Positions 1 to 7,717 of a stretch of DNA of 40,355 bases are shown piece after piece. Source of the stretch: Pseudomonadota bacterium. GTDB taxonomy: Bacteria; Pseudomonadota; Gammaproteobacteria; Xanthomonadales; Xanthomonadaceae. The notes under the pieces were generated by a model, which did no database searches, had not been told where the DNA came from, and saw only the letters and a list, made by a program, of their open reading frames with translations. Position numbers and translations under genes: made by a program. How positions within the stretch are numbered: the first letter of the stretch is position 1; the number at the start of each line of letters is the position of its first letter. Location of the stretch: assembly GCA_023388955.1 (NCBI GenBank), contig JAEWFH010000198.1, positions 1 through 40,355 of the forward strand, given 5' to 3'.

Positions 1-1892
1 TCCAGCACCGCGGAGGCGTCCATCTTCTCGCCGCCGGTGAGCTCGGCCAGGGTCTGCTGCCAGGGCTGGCTGGCACCGCGCGACAGCATGGCCTGGAGCT
101 TCTCGCCGGCGGCCTTGTCGCCGTAGAAGCTGCACTCGTGCAGCGGGCCGTCGAAGCCGGCGGCATCGCACAGCGACTTGTAGAACTGGAACTGCAGGAT
201 GTGGGCCAGGAAATAGCGGGTGTACGGGGTGTTGCCCGGCACGTGGTACTTGGCGCCCGGGTCGAAGAACTCCTCGCCGCGCGCATCGACCGGGGCGATG
301 CCCTGGTAGCGGGCCTTCAGGTCCCACCAGGCCTGGTTGTAGTTGTCCGGGGTGATCGAGCCATCGAACACGCCCCAGCGCCAGCGGTCGATCATCAACC
401 CGAACGGCAGGAAGGCGACCTTCGCCAAGGCCATGCGCATCTGTGCGTTGACCAGCGCCTCCTCGGTCTGCTGCTGGGCGTCGACCAGGTCGATCGACTC
501 CAGGTACCGCGGGGTCATCGCCAGCACGATGGTGTCGCCGATCGCCTCGTGGAAGCCGTCGTGGGCGCCGGTCTGGAACAGCGGCGGCAGGTCGTTGTAG
601 GCCAGGTAGTAATACACGTGGCCCAGCTCGTGGTAGATGGTGGTGAAGTCTTCCTCGTTGGGCTTGATGCACATCTTGGTGCGCACGTCGCCCTTCATGT
701 CGATGTCCCAGGCGCTGGCGTGGCAGACCACGTCGCGGTCGCGGGGCTTGATGAACTGGGTGTTCTGCCAGTAGCTGTCGGGCAGCTGCGGCATGCCCAG
801 CGAGGTGTAGAAGTCCTCGGCGCGGCGGGTCATCTGGCGTGCCGAGGCGTCCCGGGCTTCCTGCTCCAGGTCGGCCAGCTGCGCCGGGCCGCGGTCCCCG
901 GTGGCCTGGGCGATCTTGCCGGCGTGGATCTGCTGGTAGCGGCTCTCCAGCGCGCCGGTGATGTCCAGGCTGCCGGCATCGGGGTAGGGCGCCAGCATGT
1001 CCCACAGGTTGCCCCAGTCCTGCTGCCACATGTTGCCCATCAGGTGGGCCGGCAGCAGGCCGCCGTCGACGTGGCCACGCTCGGGGCCGTACTTCGCATC
1101 CAGGCGGGTGCCGGCATAGCAGTGCAACTGCTCGTACAGCGGCCGGACCTGGTTCCACAGCCGGTCGGTCTCGGCCGACAGCTCGGCCGGGCTCATGTCA
1201 TAGGACGAGCGCCACATCTCGCCCGCATCGGCGAAGCCCAGCTCGCCGGCGCCGGTGTTGACCAGCTCGACGAAGCGTACATAGTCCTCGCGCATCGGCT
1301 GGGAGATCGTGTGCCAACCGCGCCAGGCGTCCAGCTGCTCGTCATAGTCGCGGCTGTTGCGCAGCACGTCCTCCAGCTCGCCGAGCTGGCGGCACTGGCG
1401 CGAATCGCCCTCGCCCCTGCAGTACTCGCCGGAGCCGTACATGCCTTCCATCTTGCTGGTGAGGCGGGTCAGCTCGGCCAGCTGGGCCGGGTCGGACGGG
1501 GCCGGCATCGAGGTGCCCAGGCGCAACAGCTGGATGGCGCGCGCGGTCTCGGGCGTCATCTCCTGGCCATCGAACCGGCGCGACTCCTCGATCCACTGGT
1601 TGAGCCGGGACAGGTAGCGCTCGTTGGCCTTGGCAGCGAGCAGCTGGGTGTCGTCGTTGATGTAGGTCGAGGACAGCCACTGCGGCGTGGTGATCTCCGG
1701 GTACATCGCCATGATCTCGGCGTTGACGCGGGCGATGAACTGGTCCGCGGTCTCCTCGCCACGGTCCGCGCCGCTGCTCCTGGTGGCGGTCCCGGCATTG
1801 GTCCCGTCCTGCGGGGACGGGGAGCGGTCGCATGCGGTCAGGGCGAGTGCCCCGGCGATGGCGAGCACGAGCAGGCGGTTGCGTGCGGTCAC
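1..1892 (-). CDS. M2 family peptidyl-dipeptidase (ACE-like) lipoprotein, 3' end outside window
   Basis: This is an angiotensin-converting-enzyme-type zinc dipeptidyl carboxypeptidase that removes C-terminal dipeptides from peptides in the periplasm. The GTG start at 1892 opens a signal peptide ending in the lipobox LTAC, with Cys21 as the lipidated residue and Asp22 at +2, which in enterobacteria favours retention in the inner membrane. The zinc site is complete: HELGH at residues 421-425 (bases 618-632) and Glu449, 23 residues after the second His, the spacing expected for this family. About 630 residues are visible; the family is usually near 670, so about 40 C-terminal residues are missing at the window edge. 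It is the last visible gene of the min-containing minus-strand run, 45 bases after the YrbL-like gene. Family assignment is firm; the natural substrate is unknown. Confidence 0.93.
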   Translation of the reverse strand, partial: MTARNRLLVLAIAGALALTACDRSPSPQDGTNAGTATRSSGADRGEETADQFIARVNAEIMAMYPEITTPQWLSSTYINDDTQLLAAKANERYLSRLNQWIEESRRFDGQEMTPETARAIQLLRLGTSMPAPSDPAQLAELTRLTSKMEGMYGSGEYCRGEGDSRQCRQLGELEDVLRNSRDYDEQLDAWRGWHTISQPMREDYVRFVELVNTGAGELGFADAGEMWRSSYDMSPAELSAETDRLWNQVRPLYEQLHCYAGTRLDAKYGPERGHVDGGLLPAHLMGNMWQQDWGNLWDMLAPYPDAGSLDITGALESRYQQIHAGKIAQATGDRGPAQLADLEQEARDASARQMTRRAEDFYTSLGMPQLPDSYWQNTQFIKPRDRDVVCHASAWDIDMKGDVRTKMCIKPNEEDFTTIYHELGHVYYYLAYNDLPPLFQTGAHDGFHEAIGDTIVLAMTPRYLESIDLVDAQQQTEEALVNAQMRMALAKVAFLPFGLMIDRWRWGVFDGSITPDNYNQAWWDLKARYQGIAPVDARGEEFFDPGAKYHVPGNTPYTRYFLAHILQFQFYKSLCDAAGFDGPLHECSFYGDKAAGEKLQAMLSRGASQPWQQTLAELTGGEKMDASAVL

Positions 1893-1937
1893 GGCGGTAT
1901 CTCCGGCGGGGCGCCCGGCGGGCGCAACGAACGCAGG

Positions 1938-2528
1938 CTAGTGGCCTGCCTCGCGGGGCGCAAGGATGCGCTCGCGCAGGCGCGCGGCGCGGCGGGCGAT
2001 CTTGGCGTGCATCAGCCGACGCGACCAGCGCGCCAGCGGAATCAGTTCCTTGCGCACCAGCACCGACTTCAGGTCAATGCAGACCAGTTCCGTTTGGCCG
2101 GCACGTTGGACGCATGCCAGGTTGCCGCTGTTGAGGTCGAACAAGGGGATATGCTGGCGCTGGAGCCAGGCTTCGAAACGGCAGACGGACTCAGCGAGGG
2201 CCTGGCGCTGGGCATCGGGCAACGCGGGGCCAGCGAGAAGCTGGTACAGGCTGGGCGCCGGCTCGCCGGACTCATCGCGCACCAGTTCGCAGCGCAGTGC
2301 CGGGCCGGCAGGGGTCTGGACGATGGCTTCGCTTGCCGCCAGCCGCCAGCTTTCGTCGCCGTCCAGCCGCGGCTGCACCAGGCGCCAGGCGCGCAGTTCG
2401 GCAAGGTTCGCTCCGGTCGGGCTCAGGGAATACTTCAGGCAATGCCCGGCCGAGTCCGGGTCACGCACGCAGATCCGGTTCGCACCACGGTTCACCACCT
2501 GCATGCCCTTCCAGCGTGCCGGTTCCAT
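1938..2528 (-). CDS. YrbL-like (PhoP-regulated protein family) kinase-fold protein
   Basis: A 196-residue protein resembling the YrbL/PhoP-regulatory family, which has a protein-kinase-like fold and no settled function. Residues 130-137 (FDLNSGNL) look like the kinase catalytic loop, with Asp131 and Asn136, and IDLK at 151-154 looks like the metal-binding DFG-equivalent Asp. A basic C-terminal helix follows (about 166-190, rich in Arg). The start at 2528 lies 3 bases after the stop of the HExxH gene, so the two are probably cotranslated. Whether it phosphorylates anything cannot be told from sequence. The family call rests on overall pattern and the two motifs. Confidence 0.75.
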   Translation of the reverse strand: MEPARWKGMQVVNRGANRICVRDPDSAGHCLKYSLSPTGANLAELRAWRLVQPRLDGDESWRLAASEAIVQTPAGPALRCELVRDESGEPAPSLYQLLAGPALPDAQRQALAESVCRFEAWLQRQHIPLFDLNSGNLACVQRAGQTELVCIDLKSVLVRKELIPLARWSRRLMHAKIARRAARLRERILAPREAGH

Positions 2529-2531
2529 CGG

Positions 2532-2990
2532 TCATCCCGGCAGCAGCCCGCGCCGCGCCAGCCAGTCGCGGGCGTCCTCGGCGTCGTTCTCGAACCAGGC
2601 GCGTGCCGAGCCCAGGCGGAAGGAATATCCCCAGGCGTCCATGTCCTGCATCATCCGTCTTCGGCCCACGCCCGGCAGGGCGTCGCCGAGCAGGATCTGC
2701 AGGTAGCAGGTGGCGTCCTCTTCCTCGACCGAGTCGGTGGCGTCGGTGTGCACCGCGGCGCGGCGCTCCGGCGGCAGGACGATCAGGTGGCAGGATTCGT
2801 GCAGCAACGAGTGCACCGGGGTGTCGGCACGCGCATACACGCACGTGCCGATCAGCCCGGCCTCGGATTCACCCCAGTAGCTGCCGGGGATCTCCTCGCC
2901 ATCGGCCACCGGCACCAGTTCGAGCCCGTAGTCCGCAAGCAGTGCGGCTGGTGCGTCGAAGCCGATGTCCGACAGGTGCAGTACGGTCAT
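2532..2990 (-). CDS. Uncharacterised HExxH (putative zinc metallopeptidase-like) protein of the min operon
   Basis: A 152-residue cytoplasmic-looking protein with no signal peptide or membrane segment. I do not recognise a named family. The motif HESCH at residues 64-68 fits the zincin HExxH signature. An acidic helix-like stretch follows at 88-99 (VEEEDATCYLQI), whose Glu90 or Glu91 could be the third zinc ligand, 22-23 residues after the motif, as in gluzincins. Its ATG at 2990 directly abuts the minE stop at 2991-2993 with no spacer, which argues for translational coupling to minE. The YrbL-like gene follows after 3 bases. The metal-binding call is inference from the motif; the protein could also be a catalytically dead zincin fold. 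Confidence 0.8.
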   Translation of the reverse strand: MTVLHLSDIGFDAPAALLADYGLELVPVADGEEIPGSYWGESEAGLIGTCVYARADTPVHSLLHESCHLIVLPPERRAAVHTDATDSVEEEDATCYLQILLGDALPGVGRRRMMQDMDAWGYSFRLGSARAWFENDAEDARDWLARRGLLPG

Positions 2991-3248
2991 TCAGCTGGCA
3001 GGGCTCTCGGGCAGGGAGACCGAGATGTCCAGCACCTTGTTGTCTCCTTCCCCGAGCAGGTCGACCTTCACCGCCTCGGCGTCGACGCTGACGTACTTGC
3101 GGATCACCTCCAGCAGCTCGCGCTGGAGCATCGGCAGGTAATCCGGGCCGCCGCGGGTGGCGCGCTCGTGGGCGACGATGATGCGCAGGCGGTCCTTGGC
3201 GACCGACGCGGTCTGTTTCCTGGCCAGCAGGAAGTCGAACATTCCCAT
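2991..3248 (-). CDS. minE: Cell division topological specificity factor MinE
   Basis: MinE stimulates the ATPase of MinD and drives the pole-to-pole oscillation that keeps the MinCD inhibitor away from mid-cell. The 85-residue protein has the usual length and layout: an N-terminal membrane-targeting start (MGMFDFLL), the anti-MinCD stretch with RLRIIVAHER at about 20-29, and the C-terminal dimerisation/topological domain with YLPMLQRELLEVIRKYV. Starts at 3245 upstream are excluded because ATG 3248 matches the family. It begins 2 bases after the minD stop, and its own stop touches the start of the next gene. Confidence 0.96.
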   Translation of the reverse strand: MGMFDFLLARKQTASVAKDRLRIIVAHERATRGGPDYLPMLQRELLEVIRKYVSVDAEAVKVDLLGEGDNKVLDISVSLPESPAS

Positions 3249-3250
3249 GC

Positions 3251-4060
3251 TCAGCCTCCGAAGATCTTGCTGAAGAAGCCCTTCTTCTCCGGCGTTACGT
3301 AGCGCATCGGGCGGGTATCCCCGAGCAGGCGGGCGACGGCGTCGTCGTAGGCCTGGGCGGCATCGGTTTCCGCATCCAGGATCACCGGCTCGCCCTTGTT
3401 GGAGGCGTTGAGCACGTCGGTGGATTCCGGGATCACGCCGATGGTCTTGATGCCGAGGATCTCCTCCACGTCGCCGATGCTCAGCATCTCGCCGGTCTCC
3501 ACGCGCCGGGGGCTGTAGCGGGTCAGCAGCAGGTGCTCCCTGACCCGCTCGCCCTGCTCGGCCTTGCGGGTCTTGCTGGCCAGCAGGCCCAGGATGCGGT
3601 CGGAGTCGCGCACCGAGGAGACCTCCGGGTTGACCACCACCACCGCCTGGTCGGCGTAGTACATGGCCAGGAAGGCGCCCTTCTCGATGCCCGCCGGGGA
3701 GTCGGCGATGATGTAGTCGAAGCCTTCTTCCTCCAGCTCCTTGAGCACCTTCTCCACGCCTTCGGTGGTCAGCGCGTCCTTGTCGCGGGTCTGCGAGGCG
3801 GCAAGGATGTAGAGGTTCTCGAAGCGCTTGTCCTTGATCAGGGACTGCTTGAGGCTCGACTCGCCGTTGACGACGTTGACAAAGTCGTACACCACGCGGC
3901 GCTCGCAGCCCATGATCAGGTCGAGGTTGCGCAGGCCGACGTCGAAGTCGATGACCGCCACCTTGTGGCCGCGCCGGGCCAGGCCGCAGGCGATGGAGGC
4001 ACTGCTGGTGGTCTTGCCCACGCCACCCTTGCCCGAGGTGACAACGATGATTTCGGTCAA
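3251..4060 (-). CDS. minD: Septum site-determining ATPase MinD
   Basis: MinD is the membrane-binding ParA/MinD-type ATPase that recruits MinC and is cycled by MinE. The deviant Walker A motif GKGGVGKT sits at residues 10-17 with the signature Lys11, and the C-terminal amphipathic membrane helix EKKGFFSKIFGG is at 258-269. Length is 269, normal for the family. The start is a TTG at 4060, chosen because the protein lines up with MinD from its first residues and a GGAGG ribosome site (4069-4073) lies 8 bases upstream; no nearer ATG fits. The 130-base gap to minC, unusual in this otherwise packed run, could hold a separate promoter, but I see no convincing box there. Confidence 0.97.
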   Translation of the reverse strand: MTEIIVVTSGKGGVGKTTSSASIACGLARRGHKVAVIDFDVGLRNLDLIMGCERRVVYDFVNVVNGESSLKQSLIKDKRFENLYILAASQTRDKDALTTEGVEKVLKELEEEGFDYIIADSPAGIEKGAFLAMYYADQAVVVVNPEVSSVRDSDRILGLLASKTRKAEQGERVREHLLLTRYSPRRVETGEMLSIGDVEEILGIKTIGVIPESTDVLNASNKGEPVILDAETDAAQAYDDAVARLLGDTRPMRYVTPEKKGFFSKIFGG

Positions 4061-4068
4061 GTTCGGTT

Positions 4069-4073
4069 CCTCC
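4069..4073 (-). promoter_or_regulatory. Shine-Dalgarno GGAGG for minD, supports TTG start
   Basis: On the minus strand a full GGAGG lies 8 bases before TTG 4060. It fixes the start of minD at a non-ATG codon. A small inverted repeat (GTTCC/GGAAC) surrounds the site, so mild occlusion of the ribosome site is possible but speculative. Confidence 0.7.
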
Positions 4074-4190
4074 GGAACAGGTTGGATGCGTGCCAGCGCG
4101 GGCGGGGGATGCGCCGGGCACGCGGGATAGGGGATGTTTCGGCCGCCGCGGGCTGGCCGCGGGACTGCGACAGGATGCCCGTTTTCAGGC

Positions 4191-4967
4191 TCACTGTGGG
4201 CCCTGGGCGGCGATATGCAGCTGGCCCTCTTCCAGCCAGACCTGCACCGCCTTGCCGCGCAGCCCGGCGGGGAGGTCGTCCATCACCTTGTAGTGGCCGG
4301 CGATGGCGACCAGCTCGGCATGGAACTCGCGGCAGAAAATCCGCGCCTGCTCGTTGCCCTGGGCGCCGGCGAGGGCGCGGCCACGCAGCGGGCCGTAGAT
4401 GTGCACCGAGCCGTCGGCGATCACCTCGGCGCCGGCGCTGACGCCGGCCAGCACGGTCAGGTCGCGGTTGTCGGCGTACACCTGCTGGCCCGACCGCACC
4501 AGCGGCGCGTGGACCAGGCCCGGGCCGCCGGCCGGCGCGGCCGCGCGCGGTGCCGGTTGGGGCGCCGCGGCCGGAGCGGGGGCAGGGGCGGGGACTGGCG
4601 GAGGCGCGGAGCCGGTCCCGGACTGCTCGTAGGCGGCGCGGAACTTGGCCAGCAGCGGCAGGCCGAGCTCGCGGGCGAGCCGGTCGGTGTCGCTGCTGCC
4701 ATAGGCCAGGGCGACCGGAAGCACGCCGGCATCGCGCAGGGCGTCGATCAGTTGCCGCGCGGTGGCGGCGTCGGGTACCTGGCTGAGGCCGCCGAAGTCC
4801 ACCACCACCGCGGCGCGGTCGAACATCGCCGGGGCGCGACGCACCCTGGCGGCCATCTCATCGGCCAGCCGGCCCACGTCCAGCGTGCGGATGCGCAGGT
4901 TGGCGATGCCGACCTGCCCGATCTTCACCTCGCCGGCCTGCTCGTAATCCATCGCAGCGGTGTTCAT
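4191..4967 (-). CDS. minC: Septum site-determining protein MinC
   Basis: MinC inhibits FtsZ polymerisation at the poles when bound to MinD. The 258-residue protein shows the N-terminal FtsZ-antagonist domain (about 1-110, with GQVGIANLRIRTLDVGRLAD near the start), an Ala/Pro-rich linker at about 118-150 (repeated PAP), and the C-terminal beta-helix domain that binds MinD (SGQQVYADNRDLTVLAGVSAGAEV onward). The ATG at 4967 overlaps the stop of the upstream acetyltransferase by 4 bases, so the two are likely in one transcript. minD follows after 130 bases. Confidence 0.95.
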   Translation of the reverse strand: MNTAAMDYEQAGEVKIGQVGIANLRIRTLDVGRLADEMAARVRRAPAMFDRAAVVVDFGGLSQVPDAATARQLIDALRDAGVLPVALAYGSSDTDRLARELGLPLLAKFRAAYEQSGTGSAPPPVPAPAPAPAAAPQPAPRAAAPAGGPGLVHAPLVRSGQQVYADNRDLTVLAGVSAGAEVIADGSVHIYGPLRGRALAGAQGNEQARIFCREFHAELVAIAGHYKVMDDLPAGLRGKAVQVWLEEGQLHIAAQGPQ

Positions 4968-5581
4968 GCGCCGGTCCCGGTCGAGCGCGGGGCTTCGGTT
5001 GCCTCGTCCACCGGGGCCGGGAGCTGGCGCGGGCGCAGCCAGGCCACATCGGGGAGTGCATCGCCGTAGGTGTCGGCGATCCAGGCGTGGCTTTCCAGGT
5101 CCTTCATCAGCATCGCGGCGCGGCGCCCGGTGTCGGGCATGACGTGCTGGCCGACTTCGCGGAATCCGAAGCTGCCGTGGAACAGCAGGACCGGGTTGGA
5201 GCCGTCCTCGAGGAAGACCTCGCAGGCGACCATCGGATAGCGCGGCTCGGCATAGCTCTGCGCGTCGGCGTAGAACGCGCGGCCCACGCCGCCGCCGCGC
5301 CGGCGGCTGGCGACGACCACGCGGTCGATGTAGAAAAAGTCGTCGTGGCGTTCGCGGAACCAGCGGAAGTTGCTGGAGTCATGCTCGCTGTCGCTGCCTA
5401 CGCCGATCAGGAAGCCGGCGAGGTTGCCCTCGCGCTCGGCGACGCGGAAGTACTCGGCGGTATCGAAGAAGTGGCGCAGCCGGGCCGCGTCCAGCGGAAG
5501 GATCGTGGGACCTGCAGCGTTGTTGAGGGCCAGGACGGAATCCAGCTCGTGCTCGCGCACGTCGCGGATGACGATCGACAT
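4964..5581 (-). CDS. GNAT-family N-acetyltransferase
   Basis: A 205-residue GCN5-related acetyltransferase. The acetyl-CoA pyrophosphate-binding segment is visible as RRRGGGVGRAF at about 93-103, preceded by the beta strand IDRVVVAS. The C-terminal portion (FLEDGSNPVLLFHGSFGFREVG) carries the typical N..A..FY-like region with LFHGSFGF. The start ATG at 5581 is preceded by GGAGAT. It is the first gene of the minus-strand run leading into minC, overlapping minC by 4 bases. The substrate cannot be predicted; coupling to minC may reflect only operon packing. Confidence 0.88.
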   Translation of the reverse strand: MSIVIRDVREHELDSVLALNNAAGPTILPLDAARLRHFFDTAEYFRVAEREGNLAGFLIGVGSDSEHDSSNFRWFRERHDDFFYIDRVVVASRRRGGGVGRAFYADAQSYAEPRYPMVACEVFLEDGSNPVLLFHGSFGFREVGQHVMPDTGRRAAMLMKDLESHAWIADTYGDALPDVAWLRPRQLPAPVDEATEAPRSTGTGA

Positions 5582-5749
5582 TCCGATCTCCAGGGTGGGG
5601 CGGATCGCAGGGAAGCGCGATCGGGGCGATTATCGCACGGGCGCTTCCGGCATCGCGACACCCGGGATGGCGTGGGGCGTCGATTCCGGCCTGTTCAGGA
5701 GGTCGGCGCGCATGCCGCGCAAGCGCTGCAATGCCGTTACGATGCCGTG

Positions 5750-6952
5750 ATGATCGGTCCGCTGAACCACACCCGACTGCTGCGCTTCGCCGGTCTGTTC
5801 ACCTGGGCGATCACCGGCGTGTGGTTGGTGCAGCTGTGGCTGGACCCGCGCGCGGTCGAGGAACTGCAGGCCGGCGGCCACCCCTTCGCGGTGCTGGTGG
5901 CGCGTTGGACCGCGCTGTACCTGAGCTTCGGCATCGTCTACTGGTGGATCAGCCGCGACCTCGGCCGGCGCCGGCATGGTGCGCTCGACAACGTGGCACT
6001 GCTGGTGCTGACCGGGTGCGCGATCGGGGTCAGCGTGTTCTCCGGCTCCGGCCTGGGCAGCGTGCTGCTGATGGTGATGGCCGGCCTGCTGCCTTGGCTG
6101 GTGCCCGTGCGTTCGGGCGTGGCCTGGCTGGTAGGAAGCAACCTGGCGGCGATCCCGGTGTGGGTGACCGTGCTGGGCTTCCCGCTGCTGATCGCGGCGG
6201 CGCAATCGCTGCTGTACGCCGGTTTCTCGAGCTTCGTGTTCGTCACCGCCCTGGTGGCCCGCCAGCAGGCCGAGGCCCGCGAAGAGCAGCGCCGGCTCAA
6301 CGCCGAGCTGCGCGCCACCCGCCGCCTGCTGGCCGAAAGCGCCCGGGTCAACGAGCGCACCCGCATCTCCCGCGAGCTGCACGACCTGCTGGGCCACCAC
6401 CTGACCGCGCTGAGCCTGAACCTGGAGGTGGCCGGACACCTGGTCGAGGGGCGGCCGCGGGAGCACGTGCGGCAGGCCCACACCCTGGCCCGGCTGTTGC
6501 TGACCGACGTGCGCGAGGCGGTCAGCCACCTGCGCGAGGGAGGTACCATCGACCTGTCGGCCGCGTTGCGGCCATTGGCCGAGAACGTGCCGGCGCTGGA
6601 CATCCACATGGACATCCAGTCGCCGCTCACGGTAGAGGATCCGGAGCGGGCCCACGTGCTGTTGCGCTGTACGCAGGAGATCATCACCAACGTCGTGCGC
6701 CATGCGGGCGCCGACAACCTGTGGCTGGCGGCACGGCTCGAGGGCGGCAGGATCGTCATGGATGCGCGCGACGACGGCCGCGGGGTGGAGGACCTGGAGG
6801 CGGGGAACGGCCTGCGGGGCATGCGCGAGCGGCTCGCCCAGGTGGGCGGGACGCTGCGGATCGAAACAGGGGCGCGGGCGGGTTTCCGCCTGCATATCGA
6901 AGTTCCGGTTTCCGCGACGCTGGTCGCCGCCGGGCATGAGGCAAGGGCATGA
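5750..6952 (+). CDS. NarL/DesK-type sensor histidine kinase
   Basis: A 400-residue membrane histidine kinase. Six hydrophobic segments fill residues about 12-170, with little periplasmic sequence, as in DesK-type sensors that read the membrane itself. The HisKA_3 dimerisation domain has RISRELHD with phospho-acceptor His211. The HATPase part shows the N box (QEIITNVVRHA, 309-319), the G1 box (DDGRG, 341-345) and GNGLRGMRER (352-361). An open frame extends upstream to 5087, but it lies antisense to the acetyltransferase, so ATG 5750 is preferred. It overlaps the response regulator by 4 bases. The signal is unknown. Confidence 0.93.
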   Translation: MIGPLNHTRLLRFAGLFTWAITGVWLVQLWLDPRAVEELQAGGHPFAVLVARWTALYLSFGIVYWWISRDLGRRRHGALDNVALLVLTGCAIGVSVFSGSGLGSVLLMVMAGLLPWLVPVRSGVAWLVGSNLAAIPVWVTVLGFPLLIAAAQSLLYAGFSSFVFVTALVARQQAEAREEQRRLNAELRATRRLLAESARVNERTRISRELHDLLGHHLTALSLNLEVAGHLVEGRPREHVRQAHTLARLLLTDVREAVSHLREGGTIDLSAALRPLAENVPALDIHMDIQSPLTVEDPERAHVLLRCTQEIITNVVRHAGADNLWLAARLEGGRIVMDARDDGRGVEDLEAGNGLRGMRERLAQVGGTLRIETGARAGFRLHIEVPVSATLVAAGHEARA

Positions 6953-7599
6953 GTGGACCGGTACGGGTAATGCTGGTGGACGACCAGACGCTGGTGCGGC
7001 AGGGCGTGCGTTCGCTGCTGTCGCTGGCGGAAGGGATCGAGGTGGTCGCCGAGGCATCGGACGGCAAACAGGCGGTGGAGATGGTCCCCGCGGTAGCGCC
7101 GGACGTGGTGCTGATGGACATGCGGATGCCGGTGATGTCCGGGCTGGAGGCGCTGCAGGCGCTGGCCAGGACCGGGCAGTTGCCGCCGACCATCATCCTG
7201 ACCACCTTCGACGACGACCAACTGGTGCTGGCCGGGCTGAAGGTCGGGGCCAAGGGGTTCCTGCTCAAGGACGTGTCGCTGGAGCAACTGGTCAACGCCA
7301 TCCAGACCGTTGCCGCCGGCGGTTCGCTGGTGCAGCCGGCGATGAGCCAGCGGCTGCTGTCGGGACTGGAGCACATGCGCAACCAGTTCGTCAGCCTGGA
7401 CCAGCCCGATCCGCTCACCGAGCGGGAGACCGAGATCCTGCGGCTGATGGCCGGCGGCTTCTCCAACAAGGAGATCGCCAACTCGCTCGGTGTCGCCGAG
7501 GGGACGATCAAGAACCACGTCTCCAACATCCTGTCCAAGCTGGGTGTACGGGACCGCACGCGCGCCGTCCTGAAGGCGTTCGAGCTCAAGCTGGTGTGA
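6949..7599 (+). CDS. LuxR/NarL-family response regulator
   Basis: The partner of the upstream kinase, 216 residues. The receiver domain has acidic residues Asp11-Asp12, phospho-acceptor Asp57 in LMDMRMP, and the conserved Lys in AKGFLLKD. The C-terminal LuxR-type helix-turn-helix (LTERETEILRLMAGGFSNKEIANSLG and following) makes it a DNA-binding transcription regulator. Start ATG 6949 overlaps the kinase stop (ATGA arrangement), implying coupled translation. Nearest functional analogue by architecture is DesR, a regulator of membrane-lipid genes, but the regulon here is not known. Confidence 0.95.
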   Translation: MSGPVRVMLVDDQTLVRQGVRSLLSLAEGIEVVAEASDGKQAVEMVPAVAPDVVLMDMRMPVMSGLEALQALARTGQLPPTIILTTFDDDQLVLAGLKVGAKGFLLKDVSLEQLVNAIQTVAAGGSLVQPAMSQRLLSGLEHMRNQFVSLDQPDPLTERETEILRLMAGGFSNKEIANSLGVAEGTIKNHVSNILSKLGVRDRTRAVLKAFELKLV

Positions 7600-7660
7600 T
7601 GGCGGGCTGAAAGGCCTCATTCGGCATGGGTCCCCGAGGCTGCGCCGGACCGGGGAACCT

Positions 7661-7669
7661 TGCTAGCAT
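7661..7669 (+). promoter_or_regulatory. Possible extended -10 (TGCTAGCAT) for the SRPBCC gene
   Basis: TGCTAGCAT lies 49 bases upstream of the ATG at 7718 in the 118-base gap after the response regulator. TAGCAT preceded by TG resembles an extended -10 element. The position for a -35 box (7641-7646, TGCGCC) does not match consensus, so this rests on the -10 alone. The same octamer recurs at 18751-18759. Confidence 0.3.
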
Positions 7670-7717
7670 TGCCCGTCTGCGCCCTCGTCCCATCCCGGGT
7701 CCGGCCCTGGAGAACAC

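Noticed and set aside
138..3302. Very long open frame on the plus strand (1054 codons)
   Set aside because: It runs antisense across the M2 peptidase, YrbL-like, HExxH and minE genes, all of which have clear family motifs. High-GC sequence leaves long stop-free antisense frames.
4061..4190. Promoter or small RNA in the minC-minD gap
   Set aside because: GC-rich inverted pieces exist, but no -10/-35 pair or terminator could be supported by eye.
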